From positions 179,308-243,307 of the forward strand of contig NZ_BMNT01000001.1 in assembly GCF_014646695.1 (NCBI RefSeq): a stretch of 64,000 nucleotides of DNA, written 5' to 3'. This stretch comes from Sphaerisporangium melleum (GTDB taxonomy: Bacteria > Actinomycetota > Actinomycetes > Streptosporangiales > Streptosporangiaceae). This document shows positions 1 to 8,530 of the stretch, one piece after another (position 1 is the first letter of the stretch; each line of letters starts with the position of its first letter). A program made the translations under genes and the position numbers. The notes beneath the pieces were generated by a model, which worked only from the letters and a program-made list of their open reading frames with translations, made no database searches and had not been told where the DNA came from.

Positions 1-180
1 GTCGGTCGTGGTGTAGCCGGCCGCCTTGTGGTCGGGCGGAGCGCAGCGCTGGTATTCCTGGTCCGGGAGGTTCAGCAGCCAGTCGGCGATGTCGATCGCG
101 TCCCAGGGCGCGTCGAGCGGGGCGTGTTCCGTCGAGGTGGACAGGACCAGATCGGACAGGACCTTCTTCGAATCACTCAT
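1..180 (-). CDS. Hypothetical protein, 5' part only (truncated by window edge)
   Basis: An open frame starts at the ATG at 178-180 on the minus strand and runs off the left edge without a stop, giving 60 residues. A strong ribosome binding site (AAGGAAG) sits about 6 bases upstream. The protein begins MSDSKKVLSDLVLSTS and has a Trp- and Asp-rich stretch (APWDAIDIADWLLNLPD). I do not recognise the family. It is divergent from the LysR-type gene at 619, the usual arrangement for a LysR target, so regulation by that protein is a reasonable inference. Confidence 0.6.
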   Translation of the reverse strand, partial: MSDSKKVLSDLVLSTSTEHAPLDAPWDAIDIADWLLNLPDQEYQRCAPPDHKAAGYTTTD

Positions 181-618
181 TGCTTGCTTCCTTCAGCGAG
201 GGCCACGGCTGGAGCCGGGCCGGCTTGTGCAGGGGAAGGCCCACCGGACACTGCCGGTTCGACCGCTCTCGGTTATCCGTCGACCGCCTTGTGACCTTCG
301 GCGGGGCAGGGCGTGCCCACAGTGCATTGCGCACCGTGCATCCGAAGTTGCAGGTCACGAGTCTGCTGTGCAGGGTGGACGGGGTGCTCGCGCCAGTCGT
401 CGGCGGGCGTCCACGGTGAGGACCGTGGCGACGCTCACTCCGGCCGCGATCGACATTCGTGGTACATGCCTGCTGCCGAGTCCGGCCCGTTCAGAGGTGT
501 CCACAGTCTTCGGACCAGCCCCGTCAAGACGCCTATATCGACTGCCATGCCTCTACATTGAAGATAAGTTGCACAGAAGTCAAAGAGCAACTTTTGATCC
601 CAGTAATAAATAAGGTGC
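181..618. promoter_or_regulatory. Divergent intergenic region with candidate LysR operator
   Basis: There is no convincing gene here; the open frames are G+C shadows. The last 85 bases before the LysR gene are clearly A+T-richer than their surroundings. They contain an inverted repeat AAGTTGC (566-572) and GCAACTT (587-593) separated by 14 bases. LysR-type proteins typically bind interrupted dyads in such divergent regions, so this is the candidate autoregulatory operator. It was read by eye only. Confidence 0.4.
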
Positions 619-1506
619 ATGATCGTGGAATTGAGAACCCTGCGGTTCTTCGTCGCCGTGGCCGAGGAACAGAGCTTCACCCGCGCCGCCGAGCGGCTGT
701 CGGTCGCACAGCCCGCCGTCAGTCACCAGATCCGCTCCCTGGAGAAGGAACTCGGCGAAGCGCTCTTCGAACGCAATCCCCGCAGCGTCCGGCTGACCGA
801 GGCCGGCCGGGTGCTGCTGCCCATGGCCGGCCGGACTCTCGCCGACGCGGACAGGGTGATCGCGGAGTTCGCCTCCCGCACCGCTCTGGTCACCGGCACG
901 CTCCTCCTGGGCGCCGTGGACGGGGTCGAGCACACCCGTCTGCCCGCGCTCCTGGGCGCCTTCCACCGCCGGTACCCGGGCGTCGCCGTACAGCTCGTCG
1001 AGGGGCGCAGCGCCGGGCTCATCGCGCGCGTCGAGAACGGCGAGCTGGACGCCGCCGTGGTGGCCCTGCCGGCGCATTCCCTGCCCCAGGGCATGCGCAG
1101 TGTGGTCATGCTCGAGGACGAGATCATGGCCGTGGTCCCAGCGCACTCCCCGCTGGCAGGCCGCAAGAGCATCCCCATTGAGCTGCTGTCCGGAAAGACC
1201 CTGATCAGTTACGGCCAGGACAGCGGACTGCGGCCATGGCTACAGTCCGCGTTCGACGCCGCCGGCATCGACTTCAGCACCCGGTACGCGATCAACGACG
1301 GGGCCCTCCACGTCGCCCTGGTGGAGGCGGGTGTCGGCGTCTCCCTGACGGTGGGTACCGACCGGGCTCTCGCCGGTAACCCCCGAGTCAGCGCCGTCCC
1401 GGTCAGTCCCTCCCTCGCTTACCGCAAGGCACTGATCTGGAGGGGCACGCCGCAGCCCACCCGGCCGTTGCAAGCCCTCCTCGCCCTTGGCCCCACAGCG
1501 TCCTGA
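619..1506 (+). CDS. LysR-family transcriptional regulator
   Basis: The 295-residue protein has the length and layout of LysR-type regulators. Residues 1-60 form the winged helix-turn-helix (ELRTLRFFVAVAEEQSF, then AAERLSVAQPAVSHQI and the LGEALFER segment). The rest is the periplasmic-binding-protein-like effector domain, beginning around TGTLLLGAVDGVEH. The start follows an AAGG ribosome binding site. The gene is divergent from the partial gene at the left edge, across 438 bases holding a candidate dyad operator. Family membership is clear, but the effector and target are unknown. Confidence 0.93.
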   Translation: MIVELRTLRFFVAVAEEQSFTRAAERLSVAQPAVSHQIRSLEKELGEALFERNPRSVRLTEAGRVLLPMAGRTLADADRVIAEFASRTALVTGTLLLGAVDGVEHTRLPALLGAFHRRYPGVAVQLVEGRSAGLIARVENGELDAAVVALPAHSLPQGMRSVVMLEDEIMAVVPAHSPLAGRKSIPIELLSGKTLISYGQDSGLRPWLQSAFDAAGIDFSTRYAINDGALHVALVEAGVGVSLTVGTDRALAGNPRVSAVPVSPSLAYRKALIWRGTPQPTRPLQALLALGPTAS

Positions 1507-1694
1507 CCTTATGCCCCACCGGCGCAGGACGCGACACAGGCCATCACGACTCGCAGGCGCTCACCTCAGATTGTCAGTGCAGTTGGGCGGCCTACCACCG
1601 CGACTGGGAGGCGCCCTGCGGGCACCCATGTACATGGCCTTGACCTGCATTCCGCTTCGCCACCGCGGCAGGCCTGAACGGCACCGTGCGGCCG

Positions 1695-2576
1695 TCAGCG
1701 GGCGGGGGCCTGGACCCTGCCGATGCCGAGAGTGTTGGTCGCGGGGAGCAGGCCGGACTCCAGGGCGGCGACCAGCAGCGGCGTGGTCAACTCGGCGAGG
1801 CGCTCGGCCCGGCCGGCGCCGAGCGCCTGCCACGGACCGATCGCCAGGTCGTCGGTCAGCCGCTCGATGTCCTCTCGTAGCAGGCGGCCCCGCTCGGTCG
1901 CCGTCCCGTCCGGGCCGACCAGCCCCCGGGCCGCGAGCCGGTCGCGGGCGGCGTCCCATTCCCCGCCCGTCCACCCCCGGCCGGCGAAGGCCTCCCGAGG
2001 CGCCCCGCCGATCGCGGCCATCGACACCAGCGCCTCGCACGGGTCGAGCCGCGCGGTGACCAGCGCGGCGACATGCCCGTCCCCGCGGTGCTCGCGCAGG
2101 ACGCCGATGGCCTGCCACAGCACGAGGTGCGGCTCGTCCGGCCAGGGCAGCGCGGCGTTGGCGGCGGCGAGCGGCCGGCCCGCCGTGTCCGCGGCCTCCG
2201 CCGCCTCCCTGGCCAGCGCCGCGGCCTCGGCGATCGCCGGGTCGCCGAGGCGGTCGCCGAGCAGCGACCGGTACATCCGGTCGACGGCGCGCAATCGGGC
2301 GTCGAGCACCTTGCCCGGGGCGGCGACGGCCCAGGCGGCGGGGACGTGCTCGCTCACGGTGCGCGGGCTGAAGCTGTAGAAGGTCGCGGCCACCAGCTCG
2401 GGCGACGCCTCGCCCAGGGGGGCGGACCGCCAGGCGAAGTAGCTCGGCCAGCGGCCGGCGACCGGGTAGCCGAGCGCCGCGGCCTCCTCGGTCACCTCGT
2501 CCGCGTACCAGAAGGGCGCGTGCACCGGCTCCAGCTGGTGCCACATCCGCCGCGCGAAGCCCGGGTCGTTCGTCAT
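1695..2576 (-). CDS. SCO6745-family protein (winged-helix-like, unknown function)
   Basis: The 293-residue protein starts MTNDPGFARRMWHQLEP, then has a segment (PVAGRWPSYFAWRSAPLGE) and a later RGLVGPDGTATERGR stretch typical of the actinobacterial SCO6745 family, which resembles a helix-turn-helix domain of unknown role. I chose the ATG at 2574-2576 because GAGGGAG lies just upstream. The frame stays open 75 bases further, but that part is low-complexity and overlaps the promoter. The promoter carries a perfect palindrome (2658-2672). Function is unknown; family assignment is from recalled sequence similarity. Confidence 0.8.
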   Translation of the reverse strand: MTNDPGFARRMWHQLEPVHAPFWYADEVTEEAAALGYPVAGRWPSYFAWRSAPLGEASPELVAATFYSFSPRTVSEHVPAAWAVAAPGKVLDARLRAVDRMYRSLLGDRLGDPAIAEAAALAREAAEAADTAGRPLAAANAALPWPDEPHLVLWQAIGVLREHRGDGHVAALVTARLDPCEALVSMAAIGGAPREAFAGRGWTGGEWDAARDRLAARGLVGPDGTATERGRLLREDIERLTDDLAIGPWQALGAGRAERLAELTTPLLVAALESGLLPATNTLGIGRVQAPAR

Positions 2577-2648
2577 CGTCCACTCCCTCAGCAGCACATC
2601 GGAGAACCAGGGAGACCGGTGACGATCACCGTCCTGGCGCCGCCTCCA

Positions 2649-2679
2649 CACTAGATAGTTGGACTATCCAACGTCAATC
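2649..2679 (-). promoter_or_regulatory. Promoter with internal palindromic operator
   Basis: On the minus strand TTGACG (about 2673-2678) is followed after 18 bases by TAGTGT, a plausible -35/-10 pair for the SCO6745-family gene. Between them lies the perfect palindrome GTTGGA-CTA-TCCAAC (2658-2672). A repressor bound there would block RNA polymerase. Its identity is unknown; a MarR- or TetR-type protein, or the gene's own product, are possibilities. Confidence 0.45.
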
Positions 2680-2972
2680 CCATCTTGTCCGGCCGTTCCT
2701 CCCCGGTGCGGCGGCACGTGGCGGGGACGCGAGCCCGTGGCGCGGGGCGGCCGGCGACGCCGGACGGGACGGTGCCGCGGGGAAGGCGGCCTGATCGGTA
2801 TTCTGGGACGCCGTGGCGCTTCAAGATCGCCATGAGGCCGTCCCCGGGCGCCGTTCCCGGCGACGGACGCCCGACGCACCCGGACGGGCGGGCGCGGCGG
2901 CGGGACGCCCAGGTCGCGGGCGTGGCCGGAGTGCCGAGAAGGCGCTGGAGTGCTGGGAAGGAAGGCGTTCGC

Positions 2973-4667
2973 GTGCTGCTGGCGGCTCGATACCGGTTGG
3001 ACGAGCCTCTCGGGCGCGGCGGCATGGGCGAGGTGTGGCGGGCCACCGACGAGGTACTCGCCCGCCGCGTCGCGGTGAAGCTGTTGCCGGCCGAGACCAT
3101 GGGGCGCTCCGCCGCCGCGCGCTTCCGGCAGGAGGCGCAGGCGACCGCCCGGCTCAACCACCCCAACGTCGTCGCGATCCACGACTTCGGTGAGGCCGAC
3201 GGACGCCTCTTCCTCGTCATGGAGTTGATCGAGGGAGGCAATCTCGCCGACCGTCTCGCCGCAGCGGGCGCGCTCGGCATCGAGGAGGTCGTCCGCATCG
3301 GCACCCAAACGGCCGCCGGCCTGGCCGCCGCGCACCGGCTGGGCGTCGTCCACCGTGACGTCAAGCCCGCGAACCTGTTGCTCGCCGCGGACGGCACCGT
3401 GAAGGTCGTGGACTTCGGCATCGCCCGGCTCGCCGACCAGGCCGGGGCCGCGCTCACCGGTACCGGCATGATCGTCGGTACCGGGGCCTACCTCGCCCCC
3501 GAACGTGCGCTCGGCCGCGAAGCGCTCCCCGCGTCCGACGTGTACGCCCTCGGGTGTGTCCTGTACGAACTGCTGGCCGGGCGGCCGCCCTTCCGCGCGG
3601 ACACGCCCACGGCCCTGCTCTTCCAGCATGTCCAGGTGGCGCCCGCCCCCGTGCGCCTCCAGCGTGCGGACGTGCCGCCCGCTCTGGACGACCTGCTGAT
3701 GCGCCTGCTGGCCAAGGAACCCGAGGCCCGCCCGCCCGCCGACCAGGTCGCCCACCACCTCACCGCGCACAGCGCCCCCCACCCGGCCACGCCGCACCAC
3801 CTCCCTCCTCCGCCTCCGCCCGCCCCGCACCACGTCCCCGCTCCCCCGGCGCCCACGTCGCCGCTTCCCGCACGCCACCCGGCCGGGCATCCGGCCGCCG
3901 CGCCGCACCTTGACCCGGCTTCGGTGCACTCTGTCCCGCCCCCGGTCCCGGCCACGGCACCACAGGCACCCCCGGGACGCGGCGGCACGCCCGCGACCCG
4001 CTTCCTGGCCCCACTGCCCGGCGACGGAAGCGACGTCCGCCCTTCGTTCGCGGTCACCGCCTGGCGATCACTGCGGCGCGGCGAGCGGAGACCCGTCCTG
4101 GCCGTCGCCGGTGTCGCCGCCGTGGCACTGGTCGCCGTACTGGCCGTCACATTCCAGCCCTCGGGGGCAGGCGGCGGCTCCGGCGCGACGGCCGCGCCGC
4201 TCTCACCGGCCACGGCCGGCTCCGCGTCCACCGCGGAGCCGGCCTCGCCCCCGATCTCCGCGGCGCCGACGCCATCGGTGTCGCCGCCGGCCACCACGGC
4301 TCCTCCCTCGCCCGTTCCGTCCCCGTCCTCCGTCGTGGCCGTCGGGCCGAAGCGGCTGTCGGACGACCCGCGCGTCCTGCTGGCCCAGCTCGGCCAGGGG
4401 CTGGCGTGGGCGGCGGAGCAAGGGCGGCTCGATCCGCGCGTGGCCGAGAGGGCGCGGCACGACCTCGCCGAGGCCCAGGGCAGGTTCGCCCGGCGCGGCG
4501 GGCCCCGGGAGTGGCGGGAGGCGGCCGAACGGGTCCGCAAGGTGCTGCGCGATCTGGACGAGGCTCAGCGCGGCGGGCGGTTCGACCCGGGCCCCGCGCT
4601 GACCCGGCTCCTCACGCACCTTTCCGGCCTGCTCGATGACCACCATCGCCGCCGCGGCCCACGGTGA
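2973..4667 (+). CDS. Membrane-anchored eukaryotic-type Ser/Thr protein kinase (PknB-like)
   Basis: The 564-residue protein begins at GTG 2973 (VLLAARYRLDEPLGRGG), 8 bases after GGAAGGAAGG. The frame is open upstream, but that sequence is Arg/Pro-rich shadow. The kinase domain spans about residues 5-270: glycine loop GRGGMGEV (15-22), catalytic loop HRDVKPAN (127-134) and DFG (147-149). A long His/Pro-rich linker follows, then one membrane segment (about 375-393, LAVAGVAAVALVAVLAVTF). The extracellular part is a Ser/Pro/Thr-rich stretch and a C-terminal helical domain of about 90 residues, in place of PASTA repeats. It therefore probably senses an external signal. The DUF3152 lipoprotein gene follows in the same direction. 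Confidence 0.92.
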   Translation: MLLAARYRLDEPLGRGGMGEVWRATDEVLARRVAVKLLPAETMGRSAAARFRQEAQATARLNHPNVVAIHDFGEADGRLFLVMELIEGGNLADRLAAAGALGIEEVVRIGTQTAAGLAAAHRLGVVHRDVKPANLLLAADGTVKVVDFGIARLADQAGAALTGTGMIVGTGAYLAPERALGREALPASDVYALGCVLYELLAGRPPFRADTPTALLFQHVQVAPAPVRLQRADVPPALDDLLMRLLAKEPEARPPADQVAHHLTAHSAPHPATPHHLPPPPPPAPHHVPAPPAPTSPLPARHPAGHPAAAPHLDPASVHSVPPPVPATAPQAPPGRGGTPATRFLAPLPGDGSDVRPSFAVTAWRSLRRGERRPVLAVAGVAAVALVAVLAVTFQPSGAGGGSGATAAPLSPATAGSASTAEPASPPISAAPTPSVSPPATTAPPSPVPSPSSVVAVGPKRLSDDPRVLLAQLGQGLAWAAEQGRLDPRVAERARHDLAEAQGRFARRGGPREWREAAERVRKVLRDLDEAQRGGRFDPGPALTRLLTHLSGLLDDHHRRRGPR

Positions 4668-4737
4668 TGACGGCCGTCGAGCGGTCATGCGGCCCTGATG
4701 TGATCAATGAGACGATCGGTACTAGGCTTCGCCGACG

Positions 4738-5808
4738 ATGTCCGGAAATCTCAGACTTCGAGTCAGCCGAAACCGCAAGCCCGGAGCTCTGCTCATGGCG
4801 CTGACGACCGGAGCAGCCCTGCTCATCGGCGGATGCGCCGTCCTGCTCGGCGGGCAGGACGCCGAGGTCGGATCGGCCGCGCGCGTCCCCGGCGGGACCC
4901 AGGCGGCGGTGGCGGACGCGCCCGGTGCCACACCGTCGAACGGGGCGGCCTCCTCGTCTCCGGGGGCTCCGGGCGCCGCGCACAGCCCCGCGGTGAGCCT
5001 GCCGGCATCCGGCGGCGTCACGGCCACGCCCGGCGGCGCCGCCTCGGCATCGGACGACGGTCCCGGAAGCGGCCCGGACGCCGACCTGTCCGGCACCCGG
5101 GACACCGGCTCCGCATCGGGCGACCGGGCGAAGGTGATCCGGGTGCCGCACTCGGGCAAGGGACGCTACAAGGTCGTACGGGGGACCGCCCGGCCGCCGG
5201 CCGGCGGCCGGGGCAAGGTCGTGCGCTACATCGTCGAGGTCGAGCGAGGGCTGCCGTTCGACCCGGAGGAGTTCGCCGCCACGGTGCATCGGACGCTCAA
5301 CGACCCGCGGAGCTGGGGCCGGGGGCGGACGCGCTTCAAGCGGGTCGACCACGGCCCGGCGCGGTTCCGCGTGGCACTGTCCAGCCCGGCGATGACCGAC
5401 CGGCGGTGCCGTCCCCTGCAGACCTTCGGCGAGCTCTCGTGCTGGAACGGCAGGCGCTCGGTCATCAACGCCAAGCGGTGGGCCGCCGCCATCCCCGACT
5501 ACCGGGGTGACCTCGTCGCCTACCGGCAGTACGTGGTCAACCATGAGGTCGGGCACGCGCTCGGCCACGGGCACGAGCCGTGCCCCGGTCGCGGCAGGGT
5601 CGCCCCCGTGATGACCCAGCAGACCAAGTCCCTGCAGGGATGCCGGCCCAACCCGTGGCCGTACCCCCGGGCCAAGGGCCGGAAGGACTCCGGGGACAGG
5701 GCCGCGAAGCGGGACGGATCGGATCGGCGGACCAGGCGCCAGAAGAGCTCCGACGCCGGCGACGACCACGGGCGCGCACCGGCGACCCTGCGCGGAAGCA
5801 ACGCCTGA
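4738..5808 (+). CDS. DUF3152 zincin-like lipoprotein
   Basis: The 356-residue protein has a basic N-terminus, a hydrophobic segment and a lipobox-like end (LLIGGC), so it is probably a lipid-anchored exported protein. A Ser/Gly/Ala-rich linker (about 40-125) leads to the DUF3152 domain. That domain carries the metzincin-like zinc motif HEVGHALGHGH and nearby cysteines (CRPLQTFGELSCWN, EPCPG, QGCRPNP) that may form disulfides. A Lys/Arg-rich tail follows. The motif implies a metallopeptidase, but activity has not to my knowledge been shown for this family. It follows the kinase gene by 70 bases. Confidence 0.88.
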   Translation: MSGNLRLRVSRNRKPGALLMALTTGAALLIGGCAVLLGGQDAEVGSAARVPGGTQAAVADAPGATPSNGAASSSPGAPGAAHSPAVSLPASGGVTATPGGAASASDDGPGSGPDADLSGTRDTGSASGDRAKVIRVPHSGKGRYKVVRGTARPPAGGRGKVVRYIVEVERGLPFDPEEFAATVHRTLNDPRSWGRGRTRFKRVDHGPARFRVALSSPAMTDRRCRPLQTFGELSCWNGRRSVINAKRWAAAIPDYRGDLVAYRQYVVNHEVGHALGHGHEPCPGRGRVAPVMTQQTKSLQGCRPNPWPYPRAKGRKDSGDRAAKRDGSDRRTRRQKSSDAGDDHGRAPATLRGSNA

Positions 5809-5903
5809 ACCCGGCCGATATCATCCGCGATGACGATGAGATCGGCAGCGGCCCTCACCAGAATCGTTAGCAGACGACAACGAAGCTGACAGAGGAGCCG
5901 AAT

Positions 5904-7220
5904 GTGGTGTTAGCCCGATCTCGCAGGTCCCTTCGCCGGCCGGTGGCGGCCGCGCTCGTGTCCGGAGCCCTGCTCGCGACCTGGACGGCCGCTCCCCTCC
6001 CGGCCACCGCCCAGGCCTCGTCCGCCGTCACCGCCTCTCCGCCGGCGGTGGCCTCCGCGCTCGACCCCGCGCTGCTGCGCACGACACTCGACGGCGTACA
6101 CGACGCGGGCATGTACGGCATCCTGTCCAGCGTGCGGGACGGCGCCGAGCGGTGGGCGGGGGCGTCGGGCGTCGCCGACGTGCGCACCGGCAGGCCGGTG
6201 ACGCCGGGCATGCAGCACCGCATCGGCAGCGTCAGCAAGGCCTTCACCTCCGTCGCGCTCATGCAGCAGGTGCAGCGCGGCCGGCTCGACCTGGACGCGC
6301 CGATCGGGCGCTACCTGCCGGCCCTGGTGCCGGGCGAGCGAGGCCGTACGGTGACCACACGGATGCTGCTCAACCACACCAGCGGCATCGGCGAGTACTT
6401 CATCGCCGCTTTCCCCTCCTTCCTGGAGGGCTCCACGGCGAGCCTGGACGACAACCGCTTCACGACCTTCCGGCCGGAGCAACTGGTGCGGCTCGGCCTC
6501 GCCCAGCCGCCCACCGGCGCGCCCGGCGAGCTCTGGTCCTACTCCAACACCAACTACGTCATCGCCGGGCTGCTGCTGGAGAAGCTCACCGGCACCGGCG
6601 CGGAGGACTACATCACCCGCGAGGTCATCGACCGGGCGGGCCTGCGGCACACCTACTTCCCCCGCACCCCGTTCATCACCGGCCCGCACGCCAAGATGTA
6701 CGAGGCGATGTACGGGCTGATCGACCCGCCGCGCGACTACAGCGTCTACAACATGTCCTGGGCGTACACCGCGGGCGCGATCGTCTCGACGATGGACGAC
6801 CTGAACGCCTTCTACCGCGCGCTGCTCGGCGGCAGGCTGGTCGGCGCCGCCCAGCTCGCCGAGATGCAGCGCACGGTGCCGGTCACCGACGGGCAGGGCA
6901 ACCTCCTGATGCACTACGGTCTCGGCATCTACGCGCAGGACCTGCCGTGCGGCCGGTTCTGGGGCCACGACGGCTCGGTGCTCGGCGCGGGCACCGTCAC
7001 CCTGTCCAGCCCGGACGCGCGCCGCCAGTCGTCCATCGCGATCAACCTGATGAAGTACCAGAGCCTCGACGAGAACGGGAAGGTCCAGCCGCACGCCATC
7101 GACTTCGCGATGGGCCGGCACCTGCTGGCCGCGCTCTGCGGGGCGCCGGCAGACGCCCTGAAGGGGGCTCCGGCCGTCACCCTGTTCCCGACGGCGAACC
7201 TCACCCCCGCTCTGCGCTGA
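5904..7220 (+). CDS. Secreted serine hydrolase, beta-lactamase/D-Ala-D-Ala carboxypeptidase fold
   Basis: The 438-residue protein starts at GTG 5904 behind AGAGGAG. A signal peptide ends near ATAQA. The class C beta-lactamase/DD-peptidase motifs are present: SVSK (nucleophile Ser109, Lys112), YSN (213-215) and HDGS near 355 in the place of the KTG box. These predict an extracytoplasmic serine hydrolase, either a carboxypeptidase or an esterase. The substrate cannot be told from sequence. A long hairpin (7254-7300) lies between it and the convergent membrane-protein gene. Confidence 0.9.
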   Translation: MVLARSRRSLRRPVAAALVSGALLATWTAAPLPATAQASSAVTASPPAVASALDPALLRTTLDGVHDAGMYGILSSVRDGAERWAGASGVADVRTGRPVTPGMQHRIGSVSKAFTSVALMQQVQRGRLDLDAPIGRYLPALVPGERGRTVTTRMLLNHTSGIGEYFIAAFPSFLEGSTASLDDNRFTTFRPEQLVRLGLAQPPTGAPGELWSYSNTNYVIAGLLLEKLTGTGAEDYITREVIDRAGLRHTYFPRTPFITGPHAKMYEAMYGLIDPPRDYSVYNMSWAYTAGAIVSTMDDLNAFYRALLGGRLVGAAQLAEMQRTVPVTDGQGNLLMHYGLGIYAQDLPCGRFWGHDGSVLGAGTVTLSSPDARRQSSIAINLMKYQSLDENGKVQPHAIDFAMGRHLLAALCGAPADALKGAPAVTLFPTANLTPALR

Positions 7221-7253
7221 TCCCGCCCGGCACACGCGAAGCGGTCAGAACCA

Positions 7254-7300
7254 GGCCCTTGATCGGCCGAGCCGGACGACGGCGCGGCCGATCAGGGGCC
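7254..7300. terminator. Bidirectional terminator hairpin
   Basis: Arms at 7254-7269 and 7285-7300 pair over 16 positions (one G-T wobble) around a 15-base loop. It sits between two convergent genes and probably stops both. A second copy of 13 bases of the right arm (CGGCCGATCAGGG) lies at 7381-7393, so the left arm could also pair with that. Confidence 0.65.
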
Positions 7301-7387
7301 GAGCGATACGGAACGTAAGAGCGCAATGGGCACCCTGCGATCGGTGCCGAACCCGCACTCCGAACAGGGCGGAACGACCCCGGCCGA

Positions 7388-8407
7388 TCAGGGAAGGGCA
7401 AGGGTCCGGCCGGCGGCGATGACGTCCTGGATGCTGCGCGCCAGCGTCGCCTCGACCGCGTCGGCGTGCCCGGCGAGGTCGTGCAGCCCGCGCAGGTCGT
7501 CGGTCTGGGCCAGCAGGTCGCGGTACTTGCCGTTGCTCTGGAGCAGTTCCTGGGCGTGCAGCGCCGCGTCCGCCGTCTGGGCCCGGGCGGCGTAGGCCTC
7601 CAGGTCGGCGACCTGCCTGACCACCTGGTCCACCGAGCGCCGCAGGGCGGCACGCTGGGGCTCCAGCACCGCGCGGAGCTCGGGTGTCAGCACTCCCCGC
7701 GTGGCCCGCGCCTGCTCGGCGCGCAGTGACGACTGGGTGCGGAGCAGGCGGGCGATCTCCCACAGCCGCCGGGGCAGAACGATGTCGTTGGCGACGGAGT
7801 CCAGCAGGCCCATCTGGCCGACCCGCGAGTCGAACACGGTCCGCACGGCGTGACCGGCACGCCCGAGGAGCACCTCGGCCTCACCGTCCAGGTCGGCGGG
7901 CACGACGTACCTGTCTCCATAGACCTCCGCCAGCCGGCGGGGAGACCTGCCCCTCGCGAGCACGCCCCCCAGCCCGGCCACGAAGATCAGGGGAATGGAG
8001 AGGAGGAACACCCCGTTCCGCAGGGCGTCGAGCACGTCCCACCTGCCGGTGAACCCGGCGACGGCCAGGAGCAGGACCACCAGGAGGGCCAGACAGACGA
8101 AGAAGCCGCCCAGGGTGCCGGCCACGCTCGCGTCGGCGGCGAGACGGCGATCGGCGAGCGCGTTGTTTCCCACGATGCGACGCTTGTCGACCTCGGGAAT
8201 GTCCGGATCCACGACCGGCCATCGTCCGACCCACCACGCGCTCGTCGCCATGCCGACCCCCGTCGGAATCGCGGTGCCGGGCCCTGCGCGGGACGCGTTG
8301 GCACCGTACTCGATGACATCCCCGTCCTTCAGCAGCCTAGCCATTTCCTGCGGTGCATTACGCAATTCATTCGGCTTTTCCGGATGAGCCGAATTAGTGT
8401 CATGCAT
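7388..8407 (-). CDS. Two-TM membrane protein with coiled-coil cytoplasmic tail, unknown function
   Basis: The 339-residue protein starts at ATG 8405-8407 (MHDTNSAHPEKPNEL). The frame is open farther upstream but there runs through the divergent promoter and gene. Two membrane segments lie near residues 100-150 (FFVCLALLVVLLLAVAG and GVFLLSIPLIFVAGLGGVL). They are followed by a helical, Leu/Ala/Arg-rich region, with VDQVVRQVADLEAYAARAQ, that looks coiled-coil. I do not recognise the family. The gene is divergent from the NmrA-like gene, and the SoxR-type box between them may affect both. Confidence 0.75.
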   Translation of the reverse strand: MHDTNSAHPEKPNELRNAPQEMARLLKDGDVIEYGANASRAGPGTAIPTGVGMATSAWWVGRWPVVDPDIPEVDKRRIVGNNALADRRLAADASVAGTLGGFFVCLALLVVLLLAVAGFTGRWDVLDALRNGVFLLSIPLIFVAGLGGVLARGRSPRRLAEVYGDRYVVPADLDGEAEVLLGRAGHAVRTVFDSRVGQMGLLDSVANDIVLPRRLWEIARLLRTQSSLRAEQARATRGVLTPELRAVLEPQRAALRRSVDQVVRQVADLEAYAARAQTADAALHAQELLQSNGKYRDLLAQTDDLRGLHDLAGHADAVEATLARSIQDVIAAGRTLALP

Positions 8408-8460
8408 TGCCTGATTTTCGTCCCATTCCGTAATCGGTGCGCCGACGACCACCCGGCGGG

Positions 8461-8491
8461 TTGACCTCAACCTTGGTTGAGGTTCGACGAT
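8461..8491 (+). promoter_or_regulatory. SoxR-type (MerR-family) operator within a 19-bp-spacer promoter
   Basis: The palindrome CCTCAACC-TT-GGTTGAGG occupies 8465-8482. It lies between TTGACC (8461-8466) and GACGAT (8486-8491), exactly 19 bases apart. A 19-bp spacer with the operator inside is the hallmark of MerR-family activated promoters. The arms match the SoxR consensus (CCTCAAG..CTTGAGG in E. coli soxS) except for the innermost pair. In Streptomyces, SoxR controls NmrA/quinone-reductase-type genes. No soxR gene is present in this window. Confidence 0.75.
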
Positions 8492-8530
8492 GGTCGCCGT
8501 GATCGCGATGACGAGCGAAGGGACAGTTGC

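Noticed and set aside
26-613. A 195-codon plus-strand frame at the left end
   Set aside because: It is Arg/Ser/Pro-rich and opposes the better supported minus-strand gene start at 180.
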